From a virus, in the IMG/VR virus record IMGVR_UViG_3300027782_000137, positions 1 through 45,670 of that record: a stretch of 45,670 nt of DNA; one strand, given 5' to 3'. A program made the position numbers and the translations under genes. Below are positions 28,670 to 35,636 of this stretch, piece after piece (the first letter of the stretch is position 1; every line of letters begins with the position of its first letter). Below the pieces are notes generated by a model. The model did no database searches and was not told the DNA's origin. It saw only the letters and a program-made list of their open reading frames with translations.

Positions 28670-28849
28670 ATGTTCCGAGTTGTAAGTTTGAATTTGTTCA
28701 CTGGTTATTCCAATCTTCTGGAAAATGGGTTCTTTACTTATGATGAAGCTGACGAAGCATTTTGTCATTGGCGCGAGCGTTTTCCTAATGTGTGGATTCG
28801 GATTGAAGAGCAAGTTGAAGATGGTCGTTGGATTGAAGCAATCTTTTAA
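28670..28849 (+). CDS. Very small protein of unknown function
   Basis: 59 residues from ATG 28670: MFRVVSLNLFTGYSNLLENG. Beta-alpha-beta ('FxxYDEAxEAFxxW...FPN'), like the next ORF and several others here. Upstream in-frame codons lie in the promoter leader. Confidence 0.6.
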   Translation: MFRVVSLNLFTGYSNLLENGFFTYDEADEAFCHWRERFPNVWIRIEEQVEDGRWIEAIF

Positions 28850-28876
28850 TCTCGCTCCATCATTCAATCAAAAACA

Positions 28877-29005
28877 ATGTTCACCATTCGTTACTTTCTT
28901 CCTTACAAGCAACTGTGGGAAACGCAATCGTTTTCTAGTCGTGAGCAAGCTCAAAGGATGATTAGTTTCTATCATTCTTGTGGTTCACCTGCTTCTTTCG
29001 TTTGA
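28877..29005 (+). CDS. Very small protein of unknown function
   Basis: 42 residues: MFTIRYFLPYKQLWETQSFS with 'SREQAQRMISFYHSCG'. Same beta-alpha plan as the previous product, so possibly an old tandem copy. Confidence 0.55.
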   Translation: MFTIRYFLPYKQLWETQSFSSREQAQRMISFYHSCGSPASFV

Positions 29006-29013
29006 GATATTCA

Positions 29014-29214
29014 ATGAAAAACTTCAATCTTTCCGAGTTTGTTGCACAAGCGACTATTGATTATTACAAAGATAATCTAAGTCAACGCTATGGTCAGTAT
29101 CTTTACAATCAATTCCGCAAGAATTATCCTGATGTGGTAATTCCTGATGAAGTCGATTGCTTTTACGATTGTAAGAAAATTGGCGATTTCATCGCTTTTA
29201 TTGGTAGTCTCTGA
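29014..29214 (+). CDS. Small helical protein
   Basis: 66 residues from ATG 29014: MKNFNLSEFVAQATIDYYKD. Helical, Tyr-rich. Unknown. A CT-rich tract follows before the next start. Confidence 0.6.
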   Translation: MKNFNLSEFVAQATIDYYKDNLSQRYGQYLYNQFRKNYPDVVIPDEVDCFYDCKKIGDFIAFIGSL

Positions 29215-29246
29215 TTCTTCCTCTTACTCATTCTCTCTCTCACACC

Positions 29247-29525
29247 ATGTCTCTCAATCTCACGCTCAGTAGTGGAGAAGACGGATATGTCCATCTTTGG
29301 CAGACCCCTACCTATATCACTTGGATGTGTTTATCCTATAACCCAGCTAATAATGAACCCGATGGGGGACATGAGGGGGTTAGACGCAGGTATGTTCAAT
29401 GGGCACAATCGCATTCCGATGGCATATGGGATAGTATCAAAGATCTTGAGTCTGAGAGGGAGAGGATTAGGGACCATATTAATGAAGTCATGGCCGTTAA
29501 AAACCCCCATTTCTCATTTATCTAA
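29247..29525 (+). CDS. Small protein of unknown function
   Basis: 92 residues (MSLNLTLSSGEDGYVHLWQT...). The DNA here uses more G-runs and CCC/GGG codons than its neighbours, so it may be a recent arrival together with the next gene. It starts behind a CTCTCTCTC leader with no Shine-Dalgarno. Confidence 0.65.
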   Translation: MSLNLTLSSGEDGYVHLWQTPTYITWMCLSYNPANNEPDGGHEGVRRRYVQWAQSHSDGIWDSIKDLESERERIRDHINEVMAVKNPHFSFI

Positions 29526-29767
29526 TGGCTTACTCTCACCCTGAGTGGAAAAAGGAACATAATCGGGACCATTGCAGATACTGTGGGGCTAGGTCATATA
29601 CCCACACGGCAGTGTATGACAGGTTAACAGGGGGGACACTACTCGCTTCTGCACTCTTTTGGGTTTTCTATCTTTTAATCAAAGGAAGTGTTTTTGCAGG
29701 TATTGGTATTGGTATCCTTGGTTTGTTTCTGCTTAGTATGATTGTTGTTTGGATTACTGATTATTAA
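29525..29767 (+). CDS. Small membrane protein with CxxC
   Basis: 80 residues: a soluble HNRDHCRYCGARSYTH head (possible zinc knuckle with one CxxC plus His), then two membrane helices (LLASALFWVFYLLIKG and IGILGLFLLSMIVVWI). Its ATG overlaps the previous stop by one base. Confidence 0.65.
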   Translation: MAYSHPEWKKEHNRDHCRYCGARSYTHTAVYDRLTGGTLLASALFWVFYLLIKGSVFAGIGIGILGLFLLSMIVVWITDY

Positions 29768-29788
29768 TTTCTATAACTCACAAGTCAA

Positions 29789-29938
29789 ATGAAACTCTCT
29801 AAAGAAGAACAAATCAAAGAGTATCTATCATCACTTCAGTATACTGCGAGTGCTTTGTATAAAGCTAATGATAATTCTCGCGCAGATGATATTGTGTATG
29901 CTGTGAGTAAAATCCTTTCAATTCTCAACCAAAAATGA
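29789..29938 (+). CDS. Very small helical protein
   Basis: 49 residues (MKLSKEEQIKEYLSSLQYTA...). Stop and next start overlap (ATGA). Unknown. Confidence 0.6.
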   Translation: MKLSKEEQIKEYLSSLQYTASALYKANDNSRADDIVYAVSKILSILNQK

Positions 29939-30204
29939 CTATCAATTTCAAAAAGATTCTTACTCTTTCCACCGCTCATCTGCATCCACTAGAAGTAAAT
30001 CATCTCAATGACATTTCTATCTGTCATTCTGATTGGTGCAATCTTATCTCTGTAGATAACGATGTAATTGAAGAATGTAAGACTTTACATTTGGTATGCT
30101 TTGTGGAGTTGTTGAAAGTATTGAAAGAGCAATATCAAGTTGATTATGTATTATTTGACCCTGATGAACCTGTGATTGATGAACTTCAGAAATATGATTG
30201 GTAA
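29935..30204 (+). CDS. Small acidic protein
   Basis: 89 residues (MTINFKKILTLSTAHLHPLE...). The end LLKVLKEQYQVDYVLFDPD resembles the end of the 3974 product, a possible paralogue. A (CT)n tract follows at 30205-30226. Confidence 0.65.
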   Translation: MTINFKKILTLSTAHLHPLEVNHLNDISICHSDWCNLISVDNDVIEECKTLHLVCFVELLKVLKEQYQVDYVLFDPDEPVIDELQKYDW

Positions 30205-30244
30205 TCTCTCTCTCTCTCTCTCTCTTAATTATTCATAATGTCAC

Positions 30245-30496
30245 ATGTATGTTAGTGGTTACAAAGTTTATAATATATTGCTTAAAGAAAACGATGATTT
30301 TGTTGCATCCTTTAGTACGCAACAACGGTGTCACGAATTTATGAAAATGTTGAAAGAACAGCATTTCTTTGATACTGGAAGTATGGATGATGCAGAAGAA
30401 GAATATGGAGAGAATTCCTATTATATTGAATATGGATTCTCTCTCACTCAAACTTCTGTTGCATCTTGGGGTGTTAAGTTCTCGGAATGGAAGTAA
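30245..30496 (+). CDS. Small acidic protein
   Basis: 83 residues (MYVSGYKVYNILLKENDDFV...): strand, helix (TQQRCHEFMKMLKEQ), acidic loop, strand. Unknown. A weak promoter-like TGTAGAAT follows at 30552-30559. Confidence 0.65.
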   Translation: MYVSGYKVYNILLKENDDFVASFSTQQRCHEFMKMLKEQHFFDTGSMDDAEEEYGENSYYIEYGFSLTQTSVASWGVKFSEWK

Positions 30497-30582
30497 ACTT
30501 ATGACAGTTGAACAACTGGCACAATAGAACCACCACTGCCGCAACCCATTCTGTAGAATAACAACGTCAACCAAACAAGCAA

Positions 30583-30972
30583 ATGGAACTTCACGAACTA
30601 CATAAACTCATTGAAGATGCAGTTAGCCAGGTTTATCATTACAAACAGGGTTATCGTTATGAGAAACTTGTCAGGACAGGTTATCTTGAGTTTCACGATT
30701 ATGGTGCAGGAATTGTAGAGTTCACGATTGGTTACAACTTTTATGTGCAATCTAACAGGGCTGAATACAATCACTGCGTTCAACTGACAGTTAGCAACAT
30801 TGATGATGGTCTTCTTGTGTGTAGACTCTATTTCCCAACTAAAGAAGAATGTATTCGTTTGATTGACGAATTTGCCAATAGTGAATTCTATAGGAATTTG
30901 ACCACTTTCTCTAGGCTATCAGACCTTCAAGAGGAAGTATCCAAGTTTGGTTTTTATCTTGAACCTGAATGA
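30583..30972 (+). CDS. Unknown protein, 129 residues
   Basis: MELHELHKLIEDAVSQVYHY: helix, then a beta-rich middle with YLEFHDYGAGIVEFTIGYN, and a helical C-terminus. No membrane segment or metal motif. Unknown. Confidence 0.7.
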   Translation: MELHELHKLIEDAVSQVYHYKQGYRYEKLVRTGYLEFHDYGAGIVEFTIGYNFYVQSNRAEYNHCVQLTVSNIDDGLLVCRLYFPTKEECIRLIDEFANSEFYRNLTTFSRLSDLQEEVSKFGFYLEPE

Positions 30973-30978
30973 ATAGTT

Positions 30979-31075
30979 GTGCCAGTTCTTAAGGTGGCAC
31001 ACTCAACGAGCACCAGCCTCAAAATGTGGTATTCTTAAGGAGTGGGAGAAAGGACGCCATAAGGTTAAAGTATAA
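30979..31075 (+). promoter_or_regulatory. Conserved promoter cassette, copy B5, with leader module
   Basis: GTGCCA (30979-30984)/TGGCAC (30995-31000), core, TGGTATTCT (-10 at 31030-31035), then ATAAGGTTAAAGTATAAT (31059-31076). Confidence 0.7.
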
Positions 31076-31097
31076 TGAAAACTCACTAAAGACTTCA

Positions 31098-31376
31098 ATG
31101 ATTGATGCTTTCACTGATTATCCGTTCACAGAACTAGGCGATGTTGCTTTCAAGAAAGCTCCTATTCGTCAGGTAAAAATTCTCACCTATGACTGGGATA
31201 AGTATTGTGATGTTCTTGTTCTTTTCAAAGATGAAGATGGTAACTTGTGTGGACATCTAGATTCGGTGAAAGCTGGTTACATTTACAAACGTAAAGTGAG
31301 GCTTGATGATGCCGATGATACACGAGACTTCTTTACTCACAATGAGCTTAAGCAACAACTTCCACGGAAAAACTGA
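31098..31376 (+). CDS. Small protein of unknown function
   Basis: 92 residues from ATG 31098: MIDAFTDYPFTELGDVAFKK then beta-rich text. Upstream in-frame codons lie in the conserved leader and are unlikely to be translated. Unknown. Confidence 0.65.
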   Translation: MIDAFTDYPFTELGDVAFKKAPIRQVKILTYDWDKYCDVLVLFKDEDGNLCGHLDSVKAGYIYKRKVRLDDADDTRDFFTHNELKQQLPRKN

Positions 31377-31441
31377 TTCAGTTCAAGTTCTCAAATCAAT
31401 ATCTATCTCTCTTTCTCTCTCTCTCTCTCAACCAAACGAAA

Positions 31442-31813
31442 ATGACCAAATTCAAAAACTCTATCCCTTTAATTTGTTCTAATGTAGTGTTTGCAACCTG
31501 CATTTACTTTGGTGCATATAAAGGCATCTCTGGAGTAATGAACATTCTTTCATTTTTCACTTGGTTTTGTTTTATTATTTCAGTTCTTACGTTCTGGAAC
31601 GATGAGGCGCAGATTATTCATTATAAGAAAGTAAAGTCTCGTATCAATTTCGGTATCTTTGAAGTTCTGTTTGATATTGCTTGCATCACTGCTCTGGTGT
31701 ATTACGGACATTTTCTTCTTGGTTCTATTTTTACTGTTGTTGTTCTACTTCAACAGTATAGCATTAATAAAGGAAAGGAACTTGCACAAAGTTCAAAGAT
31801 TGATAATCAGTAA
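31442..31813 (+). CDS. Integral membrane protein
   Basis: 123 residues with about four hydrophobic segments (IPLICSNVVFATCIYFGAY, ILSFFTWFCFIISVLTFW, VLFDIACITALVYYGHF, LLGSIFTVVVLLQQY). It starts behind a long CT tract. Too few loops for a transporter assignment. Confidence 0.7.
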   Translation: MTKFKNSIPLICSNVVFATCIYFGAYKGISGVMNILSFFTWFCFIISVLTFWNDEAQIIHYKKVKSRINFGIFEVLFDIACITALVYYGHFLLGSIFTVVVLLQQYSINKGKELAQSSKIDNQ

Positions 31814-31885
31814 AGAACTTCTCAGTCTATAAGCTAAGCTTCAACACTCTCACTCTCACTCACTCACTCTTAATTCAAAACAAAA

Positions 31886-32125
31886 ATGACTAAAAATCTC
31901 TACATCATTGAAGAAGTTCTGAGCGATTATAATTATGGTATAGTAGTAATGATTGCATCCAATCTTGATGAATGTCGAGATCTTTTTATTGAGGAGATTA
32001 TTTGTAATGATACTTGGATGAATGAGTATGATAAAGCAATTGAAGAAAAGAAATACAAAGTGTTTCCTGTAAGTGATAATGAAGAATCCCCTCGTATTGT
32101 ATCTTGTGTTTATGGTGGTTCTTGA
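31886..32125 (+). CDS. Small acidic protein
   Basis: 79 residues (MTKNLYIIEEVLSDYNYGIV...): strand, helix 'NLDECRDLFIEEI', C-terminal strand. Same plan as several tiny ORFs nearby. CACTCTCACTCTC repeats form its leader. Confidence 0.65.
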   Translation: MTKNLYIIEEVLSDYNYGIVVMIASNLDECRDLFIEEIICNDTWMNEYDKAIEEKKYKVFPVSDNEESPRIVSCVYGGS

Positions 32126-32167
32126 ATCTTTAGGTCTTTAATTTTCATCTGACTCTAAAAAACATAA

Positions 32168-32301
32168 ATGATTGTTTCTGAATTGATTCAAAAGCTTCAA
32201 CAACTTGACCCTAATAAAGAAGTGATTATCTTTCCTATCTGAATGATGAAGGAGGTATGAATTTTAACCAAATCGCACAAGTCATTGAGGAGAACATCTA
32301 A
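32168..32301 (+). pseudogene. Small phage gene split by a frameshift
   Basis: First frame: MIVSELIQKLQQLDPNKEVI then IFPI and TGA at 32240. In the -1 frame the text goes on as YLNDEGGMNFNQIAQVIEEN to TAA 32301. Joined, it looks like the common short phage protein of type 'M.V.ELI..L..ldP..eV......dEGG...I..V'. A lost base or a -1 shift near 32234 would restore about 44 residues. Confidence 0.55.
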
Positions 32302-32302
32302 A

Positions 32303-32464
32303 ATGAGTAATGGCCAAGAAAAGATTAAAGAACTGGAAACTCTTATTGAGAGTATTCTCTTGACTTTAGAATACGCAAATGGCGATACCTATAATCCACA
32401 AATTGTACATCAGATTCAATTCTATAAGAGTGAGGTGAGATATATTATTGATGGAGAAGATTAA
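32303..32464 (+). CDS. Very small helical protein
   Basis: 53 residues (MSNGQEKIKELETLIESILL...), helical, 1 nt after the previous stop. Unknown. Confidence 0.6.
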   Translation: MSNGQEKIKELETLIESILLTLEYANGDTYNPQIVHQIQFYKSEVRYIIDGED

Positions 32465-32491
32465 ATCTAAGTCTTCTTACACAACTACACA

Positions 32492-33028
32492 ATGAGGTAT
32501 AGAAACAACATTAAAGAACATCTTCTAGAGAGGTATCTAAATTTAGAACTTCATTGTCCAATTTTAGATTTAGAATTAAACATTGCAACTTTATATTGTT
32601 ATAATCTATCAGGTCAAATTGTAGGTTATCAACAGTATAATCCTAATGGAGATAAAAAGATATTCAATTCTAAACTAGAAGGAAAGTATTATACCTATCG
32701 TAAACTACCTACAGTTACTCTATTTGGAACTGAAAGTTTATATCAATCTAATGGTGTTATCTATTTAACGGAAGGAGTATTTGATGCTGCACGAATGACT
32801 AATGTAGGTCAATCTGCACTTGCAACTTTAACTAATAATCCACCTAAAGATTATAAGAATTACTTGCAAATGTTAGGTAGACCTATTGTTGTAGTATGTG
32901 ATAATGATAGTGCAGGAAAGCAACTCTCTTGCTTTGGTGATTATGTAGAAGTTGTTCCTGATAGTGTTAAAGATTTAGGTGAGGCGCCTAATGATTATAT
33001 TCAGTATCTTTTAAGTAAGTATAAATAA
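32492..33028 (+). CDS. TOPRIM-domain protein (primase-like)
   Basis: 178 residues. The TOPRIM signature is complete: VIYLTEGVFDAARM with Glu94, and VVVCDNDSAGKQL with Asp137-x-Asp139. A primase-like NPNGDKKIF...YRKLP strand region precedes it. There is no zinc finger or helicase domain, so it is shorter than DnaG or T7-type primases. It may be a primase fragment, nuclease or OLD-like factor. The putative origin begins 27 nt downstream, which suits a role in replication initiation. Confidence 0.85.
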   Translation: MRYRNNIKEHLLERYLNLELHCPILDLELNIATLYCYNLSGQIVGYQQYNPNGDKKIFNSKLEGKYYTYRKLPTVTLFGTESLYQSNGVIYLTEGVFDAARMTNVGQSALATLTNNPPKDYKNYLQMLGRPIVVVCDNDSAGKQLSCFGDYVEVVPDSVKDLGEAPNDYIQYLLSKYK

Positions 33029-33054
33029 ATGTTAAATTAAATGGTATTTAATGT

Positions 33055-33198
33055 TGTGGAAAAGATGTGGAAAACTATAGGTAATTGTGGAAAACTTTAT
33101 ACACTATAGACCTTCTTATAATCTATTATAAACCTTCTTTAATGTTTCTTTAAACCTTCTTTAATGTTTCTTTAAATCTTCTTTAATGTTTCTTTAAA
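33055..33198. other. Candidate replication origin: DnaA boxes plus 22-bp iterons
   Basis: Three copies of TGTGGAAAA at 33055-33063, 33066-33074 and 33086-33094 (reverse complement TTTTCCACA, the DnaA box form described for cyanobacteria), spaced 11 and 20 bp apart, about one and two helical turns. They are followed by a degenerate unit (33111-33132) and three near-identical 22-bp units CCTTCTTTAATGTTTCTTTA plus AA (33133-33154, 33155-33176, 33177-33198), almost pure A+T on one side. Non-coding. A TOPRIM gene is next to it. Origin function is inferred. Confidence 0.6.
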
Positions 33199-33278
33199 CT
33201 TTCTTTTAATCGTCGTCCAGGACTTCGCTATAAGTATACCACACTACTCTCATTAAGTCAAGTATTTCACACCCCACT

Positions 33279-33378
33279 GTGCCAGTTCCACAACTGCCAC
33301 ATTATACCAACCATAACTCCCAAAGTATGCTATTCTAGAGGAGTGGGAGAAAGGGCTGCCATAAGGTTAAAGTATAAT
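33279..33378 (+). promoter_or_regulatory. Conserved promoter cassette, copy B6, with leader module
   Basis: GTGCCAG/CTGCCAC imperfect stem (33279-33300), diverged core, TGCTATTCT (-10 at 33331-33336), leader module ATAAGGTTAAAGTATAAT (33361-33378). Confidence 0.65.
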
Positions 33379-33399
33379 GAAAACTCATTCCTTAATCTC

Positions 33400-33585
33400 A
33401 TGAAACTCAAAGTTCAGACTAAAAAGAAATTCAAACTGACTCTGAATGAGCAGCAGGCAAAATGGCTTGTATCTTTTCTTGAGGTTGAAAGAACTTATCC
33501 TGAAGAGCACATTGAAGAAGATGAATTTGCAAATGAACTTCTGGTGAAACTGCATAAAGAACTGATGCAAGTTCGCGGTATGTAG
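33400..33585 (+). CDS. Small protein of unknown function
   Basis: 61 residues from ATG 33400: MKLKVQTKKKFKLTLNEQQA then WLVSFLEVE. Basic N-terminus, acidic helix. Unknown. One-gene cassette unit. Confidence 0.6.
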   Translation: MKLKVQTKKKFKLTLNEQQAKWLVSFLEVERTYPEEHIEEDEFANELLVKLHKELMQVRGM

Positions 33586-33595
33586 AATACCCGAT

Positions 33596-33690
33596 GTGCC
33601 ACCTGTAGAGCTGGCACACTAAACGAGCACCAGCCCTAAAATGTGGTATTCTAAAGGGGTGGAAGGGATGCGATAAGGTTAAAGTATAAC
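33596..33690 (+). promoter_or_regulatory. Conserved promoter cassette, copy B7, with leader module
   Basis: GTGCCA (33596-33601)/TGGCAC (33612-33617), core, TGGTATTCT (-10 at 33647-33652), ATAAGGTTAAAGTATAAC (33673-33690). Confidence 0.7.
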
Positions 33691-33713
33691 GAAAACTCAC
33701 AAACATTCTGAAA

Positions 33714-33893
33714 ATGACTTTCACTTGGCAAGATGTTCTGAATCATCTTCAGACCCTCACTCCTGAACAACTGAATAATGAAGTACAAGTTGATGTCGCT
33801 GGTGGCGATTATATGACTCTTTCAGGACTTACGACTGAAACTTACTTTAGAAATGGTCATTCTCCTGTAGATGTTCCTGTTTTTGAGTATTGA
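33714..33893 (+). CDS. Very small protein (diverged DDYIALL-type?)
   Basis: 59 residues: MTFTWQDVLNHLQTLTPEQL then NNEVQVDVAGGDY. The plan 'helix, NxVQVxx...' is like the 34409 and 34944-region domains (DDYIALLNAVREKYGNLQVR), so it may be a distant relative. One-gene cassette unit. Confidence 0.6.
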   Translation: MTFTWQDVLNHLQTLTPEQLNNEVQVDVAGGDYMTLSGLTTETYFRNGHSPVDVPVFEY

Positions 33894-33908
33894 GTCTCAA
33901 TAACCACT

Positions 33909-34003
33909 GTGCCACCTCTACAAGTGGCACACTAAACGAGCACCAGCCCTAAAATGTGGTATCCTTAAGGGGTGGAGGAGAGCCAATAAGGTTAAAGTAT
34001 AAT
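33909..34003 (+). promoter_or_regulatory. Conserved promoter cassette, copy B8, with leader module
   Basis: GTGCCAC (33909-33915)/GTGGCAC (33924-33930), core, TGGTATCCT (-10 at 33960-33965), ATAAGGTTAAAGTATAAT (33986-34003). Confidence 0.7.
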
Positions 34004-34026
34004 GAAAACTCACTCTTTTTCTTCCA

Positions 34027-34077
34027 ATGGCTCCTTTCATCTTCGCTGGTTTTCTCTATCTCGCTCTGATGTTCTGA
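34027..34077 (+). CDS. Tiny hydrophobic peptide (doubtful)
   Basis: 16 residues, MAPFIFAGFLYLALMF. It sits where copies B4-B7 place their first gene, so it may be translated, but length alone gives little support. Confidence 0.3.
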   Translation: MAPFIFAGFLYLALMF

Positions 34078-34109
34078 TAAACTGAATACTTATGGCAACA
34101 GCAGCGGCC

Positions 34110-34115
34110 TATAAT
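34110..34115 (+). promoter_or_regulatory. -10 box (TATAAT)
   Basis: A consensus TATAAT 35 nt before the 34151 start, preceded by GCAGCGGCC. No good -35. Confidence 0.4.
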
Positions 34116-34150
34116 AGACTCTTTCAACAACCACTTCATTCATTACTCAA

Positions 34151-34330
34151 ATGGCTGCCACTCTTACTCTTCCCAAAACCGTTGCTGTTGCGATGGGTGT
34201 TCGTATGCTGAAGAATCCTCTGGTGACGATGGAGCAAATTCTTCAATTCACCGATAATGAGCTGATCGTTATCACTCCTGATGAGGCTGTAGAGGCTGAT
34301 GTGAATACCGCTGAAGTCTCTGTCGCCTAA
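34151..34330 (+). CDS. Very small acidic protein
   Basis: 59 residues (MAATLTLPKTVAVAMGVRML...) ending in an acidic tail. It uses more GC-rich codons than its neighbours. Followed by a terminator. Unknown. Confidence 0.6.
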   Translation: MAATLTLPKTVAVAMGVRMLKNPLVTMEQILQFTDNELIVITPDEAVEADVNTAEVSVA

Positions 34331-34337
34331 ATGTTTT

Positions 34338-34369
34338 AGAGGCTCTTACAGCTCATTGTAGGAGCCTCT
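34338..34369 (+). terminator. Strong hairpin terminator
   Basis: AGAGGCTC (34338-34345)/GAGCCTCT (34362-34369), with an inner TACA/TGTA extension. The U-tract is poor. Confidence 0.6.
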
Positions 34370-34408
34370 CATACACTTTCTCAATTCCATTCATCATCTT
34401 TGAACAAA

Positions 34409-34669
34409 ATGAATCCTTCTTCCGCTCGCAGCAATACCGTTACTCGCCCTCATACGATTGATGATTACATCGCTCTACTGAACGCTGTGCGAGAGAAGTA
34501 TGGTAATCTTCAAGTTCGCACTATTAACAGTGGTTCTTATAATGTGAATGATGTTGATGAGTATTCTGAATTTGTTGACCTTCACGTTGTTGTTCCTCCG
34601 CAATCTCTTCTGACAAGTAATAACAATACTCAGAACTCTTACCTTGTGTTTGAGAATAACTGCTGCTGA
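34409..34669 (+). CDS. DDYIALL-family small protein
   Basis: 86 residues from ATG 34409 (a TTG 9 nt earlier is possible). HTIDDYIALLNAVREKYGNL then QVRTINSG, and a terminal 'SYLVFEN'. The second half of the 34716 product has the same plan (TVSDFIALLTAVKEQYGDIV ... PALVFVP), so the two are paralogues. Confidence 0.7.
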   Translation: MNPSSARSNTVTRPHTIDDYIALLNAVREKYGNLQVRTINSGSYNVNDVDEYSEFVDLHVVVPPQSLLTSNNNTQNSYLVFENNCC

Positions 34670-34715
34670 GATTCATAGTTCTCTCTCTCATCATCCCCTT
34701 TCTCTCTCTCAAGTC

Positions 34716-35168
34716 ATGAATCTTTCTGATTACATTGGTCAAACAATCACTGTCCGATTGAGAAATGGTGATGTTTGCACTGCTACTATGAAGAATAATG
34801 TTGATAATGAATATTATCCAGTTAGGTTTAATGATGAAACTTACACTAATGATGGTTTTTTGTATTACCATTCCTCAGGCGATTGGGATATCATAAAAGT
34901 TATCTCATCCAATTCTAATTCCTCTAACAACAACACTAACACGATGAATCAAACTCCTCAAACTGTTTCTGACTTCATTGCACTTCTGACTGCGGTGAAA
35001 GAGCAATACGGTGATATTGTAGTTCGGTATGCAAGTGATAAGTATGAAGCTGCATCTGAAGGCTGTCGTAATGAGTTTAAAGACATTCTTGTGGTTGGTG
35101 GAAGTAAGTCTCTGATTTCTGATAATAATGATGCAGTAGAAGAGCCTGCGTTGGTATTTGTTCCCTGA
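34716..35168 (+). CDS. Sm-like domain fused to a DDYIALL-family domain
   Basis: 150 residues from ATG 34716. Residues 1-65 form an Sm-like module (MNLSDYIGQTITVRLRNGDV, compare 22371). A Ser/Asn/Thr-rich linker follows, then MNQTPQTVSDFIALLTAVKE, paralogous to the 34409 product. ATG 34944 in the linker could also give the second domain alone. It starts behind CT-rich leader tracts and ends before a strong terminator. Confidence 0.75.
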   Translation: MNLSDYIGQTITVRLRNGDVCTATMKNNVDNEYYPVRFNDETYTNDGFLYYHSSGDWDIIKVISSNSNSSNNNTNTMNQTPQTVSDFIALLTAVKEQYGDIVVRYASDKYEAASEGCRNEFKDILVVGGSKSLISDNNDAVEEPALVFVP

Positions 35169-35191
35169 TAACTTTACAATCAATACCTCTC

Positions 35192-35222
35192 AAAAACCCC
35201 CCTCCTAGGAGGGGGGTTTTTT
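35192..35222. terminator. Strong bidirectional terminator
   Basis: AAAAACCCCCCTCC/GGAGGGGGGTTTTT with TA at the centre (35206/35207): perfect symmetry, A-tract and U-tract. It closes the accessory gene region. Confidence 0.9.
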
Positions 35223-35223
35223 A

Positions 35224-35636
35224 GTATCTGTATAAGATTTAATTTTGCTAAATAATAGCAACTTATGAAGATCCGTTCTGATAAGCTTACTTGAACTCTA
35301 GGTCACTGTAAGATAAAACTTATACACCATTCAGAGGTAACAAAAGTAATCAGAACAAAGACGATAAGTTATACAAAACACTCTGAATTCAATATTATAA
35401 CAAACGAAGGTTCCAAAGGTAGCCACTAATTACCTATCTATTCAATAGTAATAGATGAAAAGCTTGACTATGACTTAAGATTTAGAGTATAATCTCCAAA
35501 CATCCTAAACACGAATTAAACTCTTTGTGAAGTGTTGGATGATATAACATAAAGATACGTTTCATATAACATAAGCTCTAATGCTCTTTAGAATGTTTAA
35601 AACATTCTTTATAAAGGGTAAACTTCGTCGTATCTA
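35224..35636. other. Non-coding spacer with a sigma-70-like promoter
   Basis: No ORF was recognised on either strand. TTGACT (35464-35469), an 18-nt spacer and TATAAT (35488-35493) would send a transcript rightwards into the repeat array. GAATGTTT/AAACATTC forms a small palindrome at about 35591. No tRNA was seen. Confidence 0.55.

Noticed and set aside
33022-33029. TATAAATA at the end of the TOPRIM gene as a late promoter
   Set aside because: No late-type gene follows within several hundred bases; it overlaps the stop codon and may be chance in AT-rich DNA.
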